The notes: a model not told the origin generated them from the letters alone. A stretch of 62,536 bases of DNA from Sunxiuqinia dokdonensis (GCF_001270965.1 NZ_LGIA01000153.1:1-62536), one strand, 5' to 3'; shown: positions 1 through 7,317, counted from the first letter of the stretch. Numbers and translations: made by a program.

Positions 1-1656
1 GTCTTGTTTTATCCCGAGCGTAAACGTTTCCGATATTTCTAATAAGATGGGTGCGCAAAATCTCTTTTTCTCACTTTCTGACTTTTGTAAAGCTTTTTCA
101 ATTTTTGCTTTACTGTAATCAAGCTTTTCAATATATTCGGCACCAAATGTGTCAAATGCATCAACAATAAATAAATCGTCCTCGAAACTTTGAGCAATCA
201 TTTTCCGATATTCGGCTATATTACTTCCGTCTTTTAAAAGGGATAAGATTCGAGTCCTCCGTTTCTTTGCACCCTCAGATTTTCTGATTTTCATTCTATC
301 AGCCTCCAAGAAAAATCGCAAATCTGGTGGATTAAATTTTACATTAAAAAAGTTCGTTTCCTCATAAGCTATTTTTAGTGACTCAATGGCTTTGTAGTAA
401 CTCCGAACCCTTTCTTCATTGTACATGTTATGCACTGCAAACTCATTAATACTACCATCTTTGTTCAAAAATTCGGAAAAAGTCAACTTTTTTAAGTCTG
501 TCATAACAGCCTTTTCAGCATGGATGCTTTTAGCTTGTTTCAATTCTGTCATTAAAAACTCATGGTTCCGTCGGTACTGAGCAATTTGTTTATCAAGTTC
601 TTCGTCTGATTTTACGTTTAAGTCGCCTTTGAAATTGGTGATGTGAGTTAGCGTGTTATAGTTTCTTCCATCATCAAAAACCTTTCTGAATCGCCCTTGT
701 ATTTGTATTGCTTCTGTATATGGATCAATTATTGTATGTTCCGCTTGATTTAAATCAGTTAGTATAATAATGTCAGGCTTGACTTTTATTTCAATGTCAA
801 CAGCTGAGAAATATCTGGAAGTGAAAAAATTATAAGTTTCTAACGGTTCCGCAAAATCCGATTCAATGTTTTTATAACCAAGTTTTTCGAGCTTTATTTT
901 ACTTTTGGGAGAACAGAAGGTTTTGAAATTATATTGCATCTTCAATGAGTTGATAATCCCACTAATCCCAGCAGTTGAATTATAAAATATGCAGATACAT
1001 CGACTATGTTTTAATGACTCCAACTTTTCTAAAAGCACATTAACAAAATCATTTGTAGTAACTAAGGTAATATCTTTTTTATATTCAAATTTTGGACGAA
1101 TCTTGAGTCGATAAAAGTTCTGTTTGTAAACTTTAGGGTGGTGAATTGCTAATGGAGTGGCAGAAACAAAGGCTTTGCTTTCAAAATCAAAAAAATCTGT
1201 CACAGGATTCGTTATATTTTTCCGGTACTCTACATCCTGATTTAAGCGCTCACATTCATCAAACAAACAGAAAAAGTCTAAAAATATATTTATTTTCAGC
1301 TGCTTAGCTCCTTCTTTTATTTTTGAAAAACCTTCGGGAGTTGTAAGTATTTTTTTGTACTGGGCTGAGCTATTCTTTAAGTATCTTTTTACCTTAGCAA
1401 CTGTAACTCCATCAAATACCCCGAATAAGTTTAAATCCTTGTGTTTATTCACCTTCCCCTTAATCACTGGAACATTCGGCTCGATTATTATTGAATGCCT
1501 TTTTGCATGAATCTCTGCATGAGTTGCGCCCACTCCAGGGAGTGTTTTGTCAAGCACAATGTTTGACGGAATATTTTCATAACCTGCACGTTTAAGAGCA
1601 TGAACCAATCTTTCACCTTCGTAAAGCTCCAAAAACTTTGTTTCTAATGTATTCAC
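1..1656 (-). CDS. Helicase-like P-loop ATPase of an integrative element (partial)
   Basis: The frame is open for 552 codons from a GTG at 1656 to the window edge, so the C-terminus is missing. The nearest upstream in-frame codons hold a stop and no ATG. Helicase-like signatures appear in order: a degenerate Walker A GVGATH at residues 41-46, where the usual GKT lysine is Ala; a Walker B-like FDEC at 132-135; a motif III-like SATP at 165-168; and a motif VI-like QGRFRK at 320-325. I recall this as a Bacteroidota family called DEAD/DEAH helicase-like or hypothetical, common in mobile elements, but its biochemical role is not known to me. It lies 215 bp downstream of the integrase, in the same direction, behind its own promoter-like element. 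The stretch is clearly AT-rich against the genes beyond 3.4 kb, which fits horizontal origin. Confidence 0.8.
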   Translation of the reverse strand, partial: MNTLETKFLELYEGERLVHALKRAGYENIPSNIVLDKTLPGVGATHAEIHAKRHSIIIEPNVPVIKGKVNKHKDLNLFGVFDGVTVAKVKRYLKNSSAQYKKILTTPEGFSKIKEGAKQLKINIFLDFFCLFDECERLNQDVEYRKNITNPVTDFFDFESKAFVSATPLAIHHPKVYKQNFYRLKIRPKFEYKKDITLVTTNDFVNVLLEKLESLKHSRCICIFYNSTAGISGIINSLKMQYNFKTFCSPKSKIKLEKLGYKNIESDFAEPLETYNFFTSRYFSAVDIEIKVKPDIIILTDLNQAEHTIIDPYTEAIQIQGRFRKVFDDGRNYNTLTHITNFKGDLNVKSDEELDKQIAQYRRNHEFLMTELKQAKSIHAEKAVMTDLKKLTFSEFLNKDGSINEFAVHNMYNEERVRSYYKAIESLKIAYEETNFFNVKFNPPDLRFFLEADRMKIRKSEGAKKRRTRILSLLKDGSNIAEYRKMIAQSFEDDLFIVDAFDTFGAEYIEKLDYSKAKIEKALQKSESEKKRFCAPILLEISETFTLGIKQD

Positions 1657-1725
1657 TTTTCTATCTGCATTTTAAAGGAAACGGATTTTTTTCAGCTTGT
1701 TTTTTGTCAATATTAGCCTTTGATT

Positions 1726-1733
1726 CAAAAATA
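1726..1733 (-). promoter_or_regulatory. Promoter -7 element for the helicase-like gene
   Basis: TATTTTTG on the minus strand is an exact match to the Bacteroidota -7 consensus TAnnTTTG, with a TTG about 18 bp upstream. Transcription would start near 1720, leaving a leader of about 60 nt before the GTG at 1656. It lies after the integrase terminator, so the helicase-like gene probably has its own transcript. Confidence 0.5.
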
Positions 1734-1810
1734 ATCCGTTGCCAATGTTTCCAATTAAAACGCACCTTTACTTTAAGAAAGCTAATTTGCGTTATGGCAC
1801 TTTCAAAAGT

Positions 1811-1853
1811 AAAAATTAAATCCTATCTCAACTGATTTTTCGAGATAGGATTT
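1811..1853 (-). terminator. Terminator after the integrase
   Basis: Perfect 12-bp arms (1818-1829 and 1842-1853) around a 12-nt loop, followed on the minus strand by a short T-tract (1817-1811). It begins about 20 nt after the integrase stop codon. Confidence 0.75.
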
Positions 1854-1871
1854 AGTAAAATGATCCAAAAT

Positions 1872-3089
1872 TTAAAGCAGATGATCCATTGCCCCTTTTA
1901 TCTGTTCATTCTCGAAGCTATCTAAATAAATCTGTGTTGTACTTAAATCGGAATGCCCTAATGTTTCACTGATTAAAGCGATATCAACGCCTGAGTTTTT
2001 TAAAACTGTGGCAAATGAGTGACGAGCTACGTACGTTGACAAATTGAAATCAATCTTTGCTAACTCTGCTACCCGTTTCAAATCTTTATTTACCCTCACC
2101 AGAATTTTATGAATCCGATTTTGTTTTTGAATTGCCGTTTTATGCCTTTTAGTATCCAGAATTGGGAATAAATAATTCTCAATATTTTCACAGCGCTGGT
2201 AAGGTTTTAGTAAGTCAATTGCAGTCTGTGAAATTATAAGGCCAATTTTCTTTCCCGTTTTTTGCCTTATATATTTCAATCTCCTATCCACTATATTTTC
2301 AAACCTTAAATTGGCTATGTCGGTGAAATTAATTCCTCCCGATAGATAGCTAAAAATAAAAACATCTCTCGAAAATCGGACGGATTCAGTTTCAGCCGAT
2401 AAATCTAAATTCATTAATTTAAGAATGTCATCTTTTGTGATAGACCGTTTCTTTGTTTTGATATCAAATTTACTGATTTTGAATTCATTAAAAGGATAGT
2501 TGGTTTTATTTGCAGCCTTTGATTCAATGGCTTTATTATAGGCGCTTCTTAGTGTTCGGAATAAAAGGCTCATGGTTGTCTCTTTATTTCCTTTAGATCG
2601 AAGCCATTTCTCGTAACGCTGCAACCATTGAATGTCAATGTCAGCAAAAAGGATATTCAACCGACCTTTTGAAAATTCCTTAATTGAATTATGTGACCCT
2701 TTATAAATCAATCTATTGCCTGCTTTGTTGGTTTGTTTGTAGTGAAGAATCAATTCCCTGTAAAACTCACCAACTGTTTTTTCTTTTACTTCTGATTTGT
2801 TGACATTCAAAAGGTTTGTAAGTGTAAAATCTTTCTGCGAGGCATTTAATTCTAAGATATGCGTTTGAAGCTCTGTAATTTTGTCAAGCATGATCTTTTG
2901 AATGTAGCCTCCGTTAGGACAATTCGGTTTAGGTTTGTTTTTGGAGAAGTCCCAATGTTTTGCATTGACAGAAACGCCCAAACTTTGATATTTGCGCTTT
3001 CCGTTCTTAGAGATTTGAACCATTAACGGGTTTTCACCGTTAGCAAGTGTTTTCGATTTGTAGCAAACTACTGAAATAGAAGCATTCAT
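1872..3089 (-). CDS. Tyrosine recombinase / site-specific integrase
   Basis: 405 aa, typical length for Bacteroidota element integrases. The N-terminal ~85 residues look like the arm-DNA-binding domain, residues ~105-200 are the SAM-like core-binding domain, and ~220-395 the catalytic domain. Catalytic landmarks: TGKK near 278-281 (the beta-strand Lys), ARHSFAT with Arg356, LGH with His379, and the nucleophile Tyr388. The box I Arg position reads GGIN (Asn254), and the His of the canonical HxxR is Tyr353. The TYxARHS form is common in Bacteroidota integrases, and IntDOT of CTnDOT also lacks Arg I, so this is probably an active family variant. The gene sits just past the 3' end of tRNA-Gly on the same strand, the usual arrangement for an element integrated at a tRNA 3' end. 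It should catalyse integration and excision of the element extending left. Confidence 0.93.
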   Translation of the reverse strand: MNASISVVCYKSKTLANGENPLMVQISKNGKRKYQSLGVSVNAKHWDFSKNKPKPNCPNGGYIQKIMLDKITELQTHILELNASQKDFTLTNLLNVNKSEVKEKTVGEFYRELILHYKQTNKAGNRLIYKGSHNSIKEFSKGRLNILFADIDIQWLQRYEKWLRSKGNKETTMSLLFRTLRSAYNKAIESKAANKTNYPFNEFKISKFDIKTKKRSITKDDILKLMNLDLSAETESVRFSRDVFIFSYLSGGINFTDIANLRFENIVDRRLKYIRQKTGKKIGLIISQTAIDLLKPYQRCENIENYLFPILDTKRHKTAIQKQNRIHKILVRVNKDLKRVAELAKIDFNLSTYVARHSFATVLKNSGVDIALISETLGHSDLSTTQIYLDSFENEQIKGAMDHLL

Positions 3090-3093
3090 GAGT

Positions 3094-3122
3094 GTAAACT
3101 GGTTTACATTCCGGTTTACATT
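3094..3122. repeat. Inverted and direct repeats at the integrase start
   Basis: GTAAAC (3094-3099) and GTTTAC (3102-3107) form an inverted pair with a 2-nt spacer, and a second GTTTAC follows at 3114-3119. The decamer GGTTTACATT occurs twice, at 3101-3110 and 3113-3122, offset by 12 bp. The cluster ends 4 bp before the integrase ATG. It could be an operator for int or an arm-type binding site for the integrase or an excisionase. Confidence 0.55.
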
Positions 3123-3203
3123 GCGTAGTAAATCTTCGTATAATTAGGGTGAAAAAAGAAAATCAATCAATGATGTATTACAATGCAACTGACTGTTTAT
3201 CAG

Positions 3204-3275
3204 AGCGGGAAATGGGGATCGAACCCACGACCCTCAGCTTGGGAAGCTGATGCTCTACCACTGAGCTACTCCCGC
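3204..3275 (-). tRNA. tRNA-Gly (anticodon CCC)
   Basis: A full cloverleaf folds by eye: acceptor GCGGGAG with TTCCCGC, anticodon stem TCAGC/GCTGA around loop TTCCCAA (anticodon CCC, Gly), and T-loop TTCGATC. CCA is not encoded. The 3' half is the likely attachment site of the element that carries the adjacent integrase. I saw no second copy of the tRNA 3' end in this window, so the other attachment site lies to the left of it. Confidence 0.93.
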
Positions 3276-3295
3276 CTATTTATCTTTTGATGCCC

Positions 3296-3303
3296 CAAAT
3301 GTA
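3296..3303 (-). promoter_or_regulatory. Promoter -7 element for tRNA-Gly
   Basis: TACATTTG on the minus strand, an exact TAnnTTTG match, 20 nt upstream of the mature tRNA 5' end. A TTG lies about 22 bp further upstream. Confidence 0.5.
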
Positions 3304-3379
3304 GTTTATTTTCATATTGAATAATCAAGGAGCAGACTTTTTTTCAAGCCAATGGTTTTTATTTTCAAGCGGGACATAT

Positions 3380-4321
3380 TTAATCTGAATTGGATGCACT
3401 ATCAATAAACTCCAGGTTGCGTTTCAAGCCTTCAAACTTGGTTCGCTTGACGGCGGACTTGCGAAACAATTCATTAAACAGGGGTTTGTCCATTTCCATC
3501 CATTCGTTTCGGGTGAGTGCCATCAATTTAGGGTGCGGCTCAAAGTCGGGTTCCCGGTGTGGTTCCGATTTCAGGTTCCAGGGGCACACATCCTGGCAAA
3601 TGTCGCAGCCAAACACCCGGTCCTCAAATTTACCTTGCAGGCTCTGGTCCAGCTCACCTTTAAGTTCAATGGTTTGATACGAAATGCAGCGTTGGGCATC
3701 CACCACCTGGGGTGCAACAATGGCTTGGGTGGGGCAGGCGTCAATGCAGCGGGTGCAGGTTCCGCAATGGTCGCGCACCGTTTTGTTGTCGGCGGGCAGC
3801 TCCAAGTCAACAATCAACTCACCAATAAAAAAGAAGCTGCCATGCTCCACCGAAATCAGGTTGGTGTGTTTGCCCACCCAGCCTAGTCCGGCTTTCGCTG
3901 CCCAAGCTTTGTCGAGCACCGGTGCGGAATCGACAAACGGACGCCCGTTGCATGGTTCAATTTCATTCTGAATGAATTTTAGGAGTTCATTCAACTTGTC
4001 TTTCAATACAAAATGATAGTCCTTTCCATAGGCATATTTCGACAGAACCGGTGCGTCATCAGCCAGTTGTTTTTCTGTGGGATAGTAATTGAGCAGCACC
4101 GAAATGACCGATTTGGCTCCTTCAAAAATCAAGCGCGGATCGAGCCGCATTTCCACATTTCGAGCCATATAAGCCATTTCGCCATGCAGTTCTTGATTGA
4201 GCCAGCGCTCGAGGCGGGATTTTTCCTCGGATAGAAAATCGGCTTTGGAAATTCCACAATCCAGAAAACCCAACTCGAAAGCCTTTTCCTTAATTTTTGC
4301 CGCCTGTTCTTGCTGTTCCAT
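3380..4321 (-). CDS. queG: Epoxyqueuosine reductase QueG
   Basis: Reduces epoxyqueuosine to queuosine in tRNA, the last step of queuosine synthesis, using cobalamin and two 4Fe-4S clusters. I take the ATG at 4321 (313 aa). The open frame extends 18 codons upstream, but that stretch is the terminator hairpin of the preceding gene. The catalytic Asp is in VDSAPV (Asp131). The first ferredoxin motif is CGTCTRCIDACP (Cys186, 189, 192, 196). The second is CDICQDVCPW (Cys239, 242, 246), with Cys212 as the likely fourth ligand. The C-terminus is short and has no HEAT-like extension. The clusters may depend on the SUF-type factors encoded just upstream. Confidence 0.95.
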   Translation of the reverse strand: MEQQEQAAKIKEKAFELGFLDCGISKADFLSEEKSRLERWLNQELHGEMAYMARNVEMRLDPRLIFEGAKSVISVLLNYYPTEKQLADDAPVLSKYAYGKDYHFVLKDKLNELLKFIQNEIEPCNGRPFVDSAPVLDKAWAAKAGLGWVGKHTNLISVEHGSFFFIGELIVDLELPADNKTVRDHCGTCTRCIDACPTQAIVAPQVVDAQRCISYQTIELKGELDQSLQGKFEDRVFGCDICQDVCPWNLKSEPHREPDFEPHPKLMALTRNEWMEMDKPLFNELFRKSAVKRTKFEGLKRNLEFIDSASNSD

Positions 4322-4342
4322 GTTCTGCCCAATTTTTCCGAA

Positions 4343-4373
4343 TATAAAAATACCCGGTTTTTGCCGGGTATTC
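4343..4373 (-). terminator. Terminator between the SufT-like gene and queG
   Basis: AATACCCGG with CCGGGTATT around a short loop, followed on the minus strand by a T-run. It starts about 20 nt after the stop of the upstream gene and lies inside the over-extended queG reading frame, which supports the ATG at 4321. Confidence 0.8.
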
Positions 4374-4393
4374 AATTTATCTCGTTGTAACTT

Positions 4394-4699
4394 TTAAAAG
4401 AATCCCAGTTCCAGCCGGGCTTCTTCGCTCATCATCGACTTGTCCCAGGGCGGTTCAAAAGTCAATTCTACATGGGCATCTTCCACGCCTTCGGCTGTTA
4501 AAGCGGCCTGTTTGGTGTCTTCCACCAACATGTCGGCCACCGGGCATCCGGGAGCAGTCAGGGTCATTATTACATGCGCTTTGTTGTTTTCATCCACATC
4601 GATGTTATAAATCAGGCCCAAATCGTATATGTTTACCGGGATTTCCGGGTCGTACACTTCTTTTAAGTTCTCTATTATTAAATCAATTCTTGCGTCCAT
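4394..4699 (-). CDS. Iron-sulfur assembly factor, MIP18/DUF59 (SufT-like)
   Basis: 101 aa, about full length for the MIP18 (DUF59) family. Family marks visible are the early DPEIPVNIYDLGLIY block, the central TLTAPGCPVAD motif with the conserved Cys, and a LTFEPPWD segment near the C-terminus. Proteins of this type (SufT, PaaD-like) help mature Fe-S proteins. It lies 12 bp downstream of sufE on the same strand, so the two are very likely cotranscribed, which supports an Fe-S role over a phenylacetate-pathway role. The sufBCDS genes are not in this window. Confidence 0.9.
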   Translation of the reverse strand: MDARIDLIIENLKEVYDPEIPVNIYDLGLIYNIDVDENNKAHVIMTLTAPGCPVADMLVEDTKQAALTAEGVEDAHVELTFEPPWDKSMMSEEARLELGFF

Positions 4700-4711
4700 G
4701 GCTTGTCCTCC

Positions 4712-5137
4712 TTAACTTGAAATTCTGTTATAAGCAACAGCATATAATTTGATTTGTTTGATCATGGCAACCAATCCATTGGATCGGGTTGGCGACAGGT
4801 GTTGTTTTAAACCAATATCATCTACAAAGTGTAAGTCGCTTTCCATAATTTCCTCGGGTGTGCGGCCCGAAACAACCCGCAGCAGCAGTGCAACGAGTCC
4901 CTTGACAATCACTGCGTCGCTTTCCCCTTCAAAATAAATTTTCCCATCTTTAAATTCCGGAACCAGCCACACCCGCGACTGGCAGCCTTTAATCAGATGC
5001 TGATCGTTTTTCTGTTTTGGATCCAAATCCTTCAAATCATTTCCCAATTCTATCAGGTAGCTGTATTTGTCCATCCAGTCTTCGTAAATGGAGAACTCAG
5101 CAACTATTTCCTGCTGTATGTTTTCTATCGTCATCAT
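4712..5137 (-). CDS. sufE: SufE family sulfur-acceptor protein
   Basis: 141 aa. SufE accepts persulfide sulfur from the cysteine desulfurase SufS and passes it to the SufBCD scaffold. The acceptor cysteine is Cys52 in LIKGCQSRVW, the best conserved SufE motif. The fold runs to the C-terminal LSPTRSNGL segment typical of the family. Two ATGs lie back to back at the start (MM), and either may be used. It is the first gene of a two-gene unit with the SufT-like protein. The 206 bp upstream, shared with the divergent rubrerythrin gene, must hold both promoters, but I could not pick an exact -7 match there. Confidence 0.93.
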   Translation of the reverse strand: MMTIENIQQEIVAEFSIYEDWMDKYSYLIELGNDLKDLDPKQKNDQHLIKGCQSRVWLVPEFKDGKIYFEGESDAVIVKGLVALLLRVVSGRTPEEIMESDLHFVDDIGLKQHLSPTRSNGLVAMIKQIKLYAVAYNRISS

Positions 5138-5343
5138 ATCCTAAATAAGGATGCAAATGTCGTCATTTTTTACTAATCATACAATCCTGGGGTGGATCGA
5201 ATGAAAGACTTAAGGAAAAGAAAAGCCCGGTATCCTTTTTTTGAATCATTCTAAATATGGTTCTGCATTCCGCTAATCACTAACAAATAATTATCTTCCG
5301 CATTCAAAAAAATCAAAACTCCTAATTTTTAAAATAGACCAGA

Positions 5344-5919
5344 ATGAATTCAATTGTTGGAACACAAACAGAGAAAAATCTATTGAAAGCTTTTGCTGGC
5401 GAATCACAAGCCAAAAACCGCTATCAGTTTTTTGCCAAGCAAGCCAAAAAGGAAGGATTGCATCAGATTGCCGCTATTTTTGAAGAGACAGCTGAAAATG
5501 AGGAAGCACATGCCAAACGTTTTTTCCGTTTTTTGGAAGGCGGCATGGTTGAAATTACGGCCAGCTACCCAGCCGGAGTGATTGGAACGACCATGGAAAA
5601 CCTGAAAGCATCGGCCGATGGCGAAAACGAAGAGTGGACAGAACTGTATCCTGAATTTGCACGCGTAGCCGAAGAAGAGGGTTTCAAGCAGATTGCGGTA
5701 GTTTTTAAAGCCATCGCCAAAATTGAAAAACACCACGAAGAACGCTACCGCAAGCTGTGCCAAAACCTGGAAGAAGGTAAAGTGTTTGAGCGCGAAGACA
5801 AAGTGGTGTGGAAGTGCCGCGTTTGTGGATTATTGCACGAGTCGAAGCGCCCGCCCAAAAAATGTCCGTCGTGCGAGCACGAGCAGGAATATTTCGAAAT
5901 TGAAGCAACCAATTACTAA
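5344..5919 (+). CDS. rbr: Rubrerythrin
   Basis: 191 aa, normal for rubrerythrin. Residues 1-145 form the ferritin-like four-helix diiron domain, with carboxylate and His ligands in [10 protein letters not shown] (Glu20), [10 protein letters not shown] (around 47-56) and [10 protein letters not shown]. Residues ~157-180 form a rubredoxin-like site with CRVCG (Cys158, 161) and CPSC (Cys174, 177). Rubrerythrin reduces hydrogen peroxide in the cytosol of anaerobes and microaerophiles. It lies just upstream of a Crp/Fnr regulator and a thioredoxin on the same strand, so the region reads as an oxidative-stress block, although the Crp gene has its own promoter. Confidence 0.97.
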   Translation: MNSIVGTQTEKNLLKAFAGESQAKNRYQFFAKQAKKEGLHQIAAIFEETAENEEAHAKRFFRFLEGGMVEITASYPAGVIGTTMENLKASADGENEEWTELYPEFARVAEEEGFKQIAVVFKAIAKIEKHHEERYRKLCQNLEEGKVFEREDKVVWKCRVCGLLHESKRPPKKCPSCEHEQEYFEIEATNY

Positions 5920-6047
5920 GGGGAGCGAAACAGCTTTAAGAATTAAAAGCGCCGGATTCCGTTAAGCGCCAAGATTTGATGGGGATTCAGGTGAGCTATT
6001 CAATCCGGGTTTTGGATTCTTGAAGCTGTTTTTTACTTTTTCCTTGC

Positions 6048-6055
6048 TACTTTTG
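6048..6055 (+). promoter_or_regulatory. Promoter -7 element for the Crp/Fnr gene
   Basis: TACTTTTG, an exact TAnnTTTG match, ends 7 nt before the ATG at 6063. Transcription would start at about 6060-6062, so the mRNA would be leaderless or nearly so. The TTG at 6057 would then be too close to the start of the transcript to serve as a start codon. Confidence 0.5.
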
Positions 6056-6062
6056 CTTGGAT

Positions 6063-6716
6063 ATGCAACGAGTTCGTTTGATATTGAACCGGCGTTTTCC
6101 TTTTCTTGGAAAAAATTTACTCGACGAAATTGAGCAACACGGCTTGATTCAGGAAGTTCGGGTGGGTGATGAAATCCTGCGGGAAGGCCAGACTATTAAG
6201 TCGTTTCCGCTGATTTTGGAAGGAAGCCTTCGGGTTGTCCGAACCGAGAAGGATGGGCGCGAACTGTTGCTGTATCTCCTGAATCCCGGCGATGTGTGCA
6301 GCATGGCGCTGACCTGCTGTATGGGGCAGCAGCAAAGCAATGTGAACGCGATTGCCGAGAAAGACAGCCTGATTGTCCGCATTCCGGTCGATTTGCTGGA
6401 TGACTGGATGATGCGTTTCCCGGAGTGGAAATCGTTTATGATGTACGCATACCGCAAACGTTTTGACGAGTTGCTGGAAACCATCGATGCCATTGCTTTT
6501 CTGAATCTGGATGAAAGGCTTGAACGGTTTTTCCGGTCACGTTTTGAAGCTACCGGAGAAAAACTGTTTCACGGCAAACATCAGGATATTGCGTATCAGC
6601 TGAACACTTCGCGCGAAGTCGTGTCGCGCCTGCTGAAAAAGATGGAGCAAAGGGGCATGGTCAAACTCAGTCGGAACGAAGTTGACTTTTCGGCTTTGAT
6701 CAATGCCAAAGCCTGA
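6063..6716 (+). CDS. Crp/Fnr family transcriptional regulator
   Basis: 217 aa from the ATG at 6063. A frame from TTG at 6057 adds two residues, but the promoter position argues against it. Residues ~25-125 are a cyclic-nucleotide-binding-type beta-roll. A long dimer helix follows, then a winged HTH near the C-terminus with the recognition segment NTSREVVSRLLKKM. There is no N-terminal Fnr-type Cys cluster. Instead a Cys-Cys pair lies in the effector domain (LTCCMGQQQS), followed by Gln and Ser, so it may sense redox or sulfur state rather than cAMP; this is inference. It sits between rubrerythrin and the DUF6132-thioredoxin operon, and a GTGAC-N4-GTCAC operator follows the gene. Confidence 0.93.
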   Translation: MQRVRLILNRRFPFLGKNLLDEIEQHGLIQEVRVGDEILREGQTIKSFPLILEGSLRVVRTEKDGRELLLYLLNPGDVCSMALTCCMGQQQSNVNAIAEKDSLIVRIPVDLLDDWMMRFPEWKSFMMYAYRKRFDELLETIDAIAFLNLDERLERFFRSRFEATGEKLFHGKHQDIAYQLNTSREVVSRLLKKMEQRGMVKLSRNEVDFSALINAKA

Positions 6717-6746
6717 TTTTTCAGCATCAATCAACACCAGGCTTGT

Positions 6747-6762
6747 GTGACCCAAGTCACTT
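6747..6762. promoter_or_regulatory. Crp/Fnr-type operator before the DUF6132-thioredoxin operon
   Basis: Palindrome GTGAC-CCAA-GTCAC (6747-6760), close to the TGTGA-N6-TCACA form of Crp-type sites. Its centre lies about 42 bp upstream of the start predicted from TTTCTTTG at 6783-6790, which is the class II activator position. The neighbouring Crp/Fnr protein is the natural candidate ligand. A nearly identical site lies at 52904-52919. Confidence 0.65.
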
Positions 6763-6782
6763 GATAACTCCTGACTTTCCCT

Positions 6783-6790
6783 TTTCTTTG
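6783..6790 (+). promoter_or_regulatory. Weak -7 element for the DUF6132-thioredoxin operon
   Basis: TTTCTTTG is a near match to TAnnTTTG with one mismatch in the TA. A weak core promoter with a Crp-type site at about -42 is what an activator-dependent promoter should look like. The first ATG is at 6807. Confidence 0.4.
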
Positions 6791-6806
6791 CTGGAAATCT
6801 TGAATT

Positions 6807-7025
6807 ATGAAAGAATTTTTTCTGAAACATAAATGGCGACTTGTTGGAACTGTACTTGGAGCGTTTGCCGGATTTTTATATTGGCACTACATTGGCTGCA
6901 ACTCCGGAACCTGCCCGATTCAATCCAATTGGCATACCAGTTCGCTGTATGGCGGACTGATGGGGTTCCTGGTCAGCGATTTGAAAAAGACAAAGGAAAA
7001 GCCTGAGGAAGATGGAAAAGTTTAA
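6807..7025 (+). CDS. DUF6132 small membrane protein
   Basis: 72 aa. One clear hydrophobic segment (about 11-28, WRLVGTVLGAFAGFLYWHYI) is followed by a loop with two cysteines (CNSGTC, 30-35) and a second, weaker hydrophobic stretch (about 47-57), then a charged Lys/Glu tail. It matches my memory of DUF6132 proteins, which in Bacteroidota often neighbour thioredoxin, rhodanese or Crp/Fnr genes. The function is not known. The CxxxxC loop could be redox-active, but that is a guess. It overlaps the thioredoxin start by 14 bp, which implies translational coupling. Confidence 0.8.
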   Translation: MKEFFLKHKWRLVGTVLGAFAGFLYWHYIGCNSGTCPIQSNWHTSSLYGGLMGFLVSDLKKTKEKPEEDGKV

Positions 7026-7317
7026 GCAGATTGTGCAAGGAGCAACACCCGTGTTGGTCGATTTCTCGGCGGAGTGGTGCGGCCCGTGTAAAATGATGGC
7101 CCCCATTCTCAAGCAGCTGAAAGAACAGATGGGGGATGGAATACGAATTTTGAAAATTGATGTTGACCGGAACCAGGAGCTTGCGAATCAATATCAAATC
7201 CGGAGCGTTCCAACCTTGATGCTTTTTCAACATGGCGAACGAAAATGGACCGGCAGCGGGGTTATGCAGGCCGATCAGCTGGCGTCGGTGATTCAGCAAA
7301 CGACGAAGCTTGTTTAA
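7012..7317 (+). CDS. Thioredoxin
   Basis: 101 aa, standard thioredoxin length. The active site is WCGPC in FSAEWCGPCKMM (about residues 22-26), and the cis-proline is in RSVPTLMLF. It is soluble and lacks a signal peptide, so it acts in the cytosol as a disulfide reductant. A purine-rich GAGGAAG lies just before the ATG. The gene overlaps the DUF6132 gene and ends a short operon closed by a strong terminator. The position downstream of a Crp/Fnr gene and its operator suggests control by redox or sulfur stress. Confidence 0.95.
   Translation: MEKFKQIVQGATPVLVDFSAEWCGPCKMMAPILKQLKEQMGDGIRILKIDVDRNQELANQYQIRSVPTLMLFQHGERKWTGSGVMQADQLASVIQQTTKLV

Noticed and set aside
1638-1835. 65-codon + strand frame between the integrase and helicase-like genes
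   Set aside because: It overlaps the integrase terminator hairpin and the helicase promoter, has no recognisable protein features, and is low-complexity AT-rich.
3204-3275. tRNA-Gly as a decayed or truncated copy made by integration
   Set aside because: All arms pair and the anticodon loop is intact, so it is a functional gene even if it is an attachment site.
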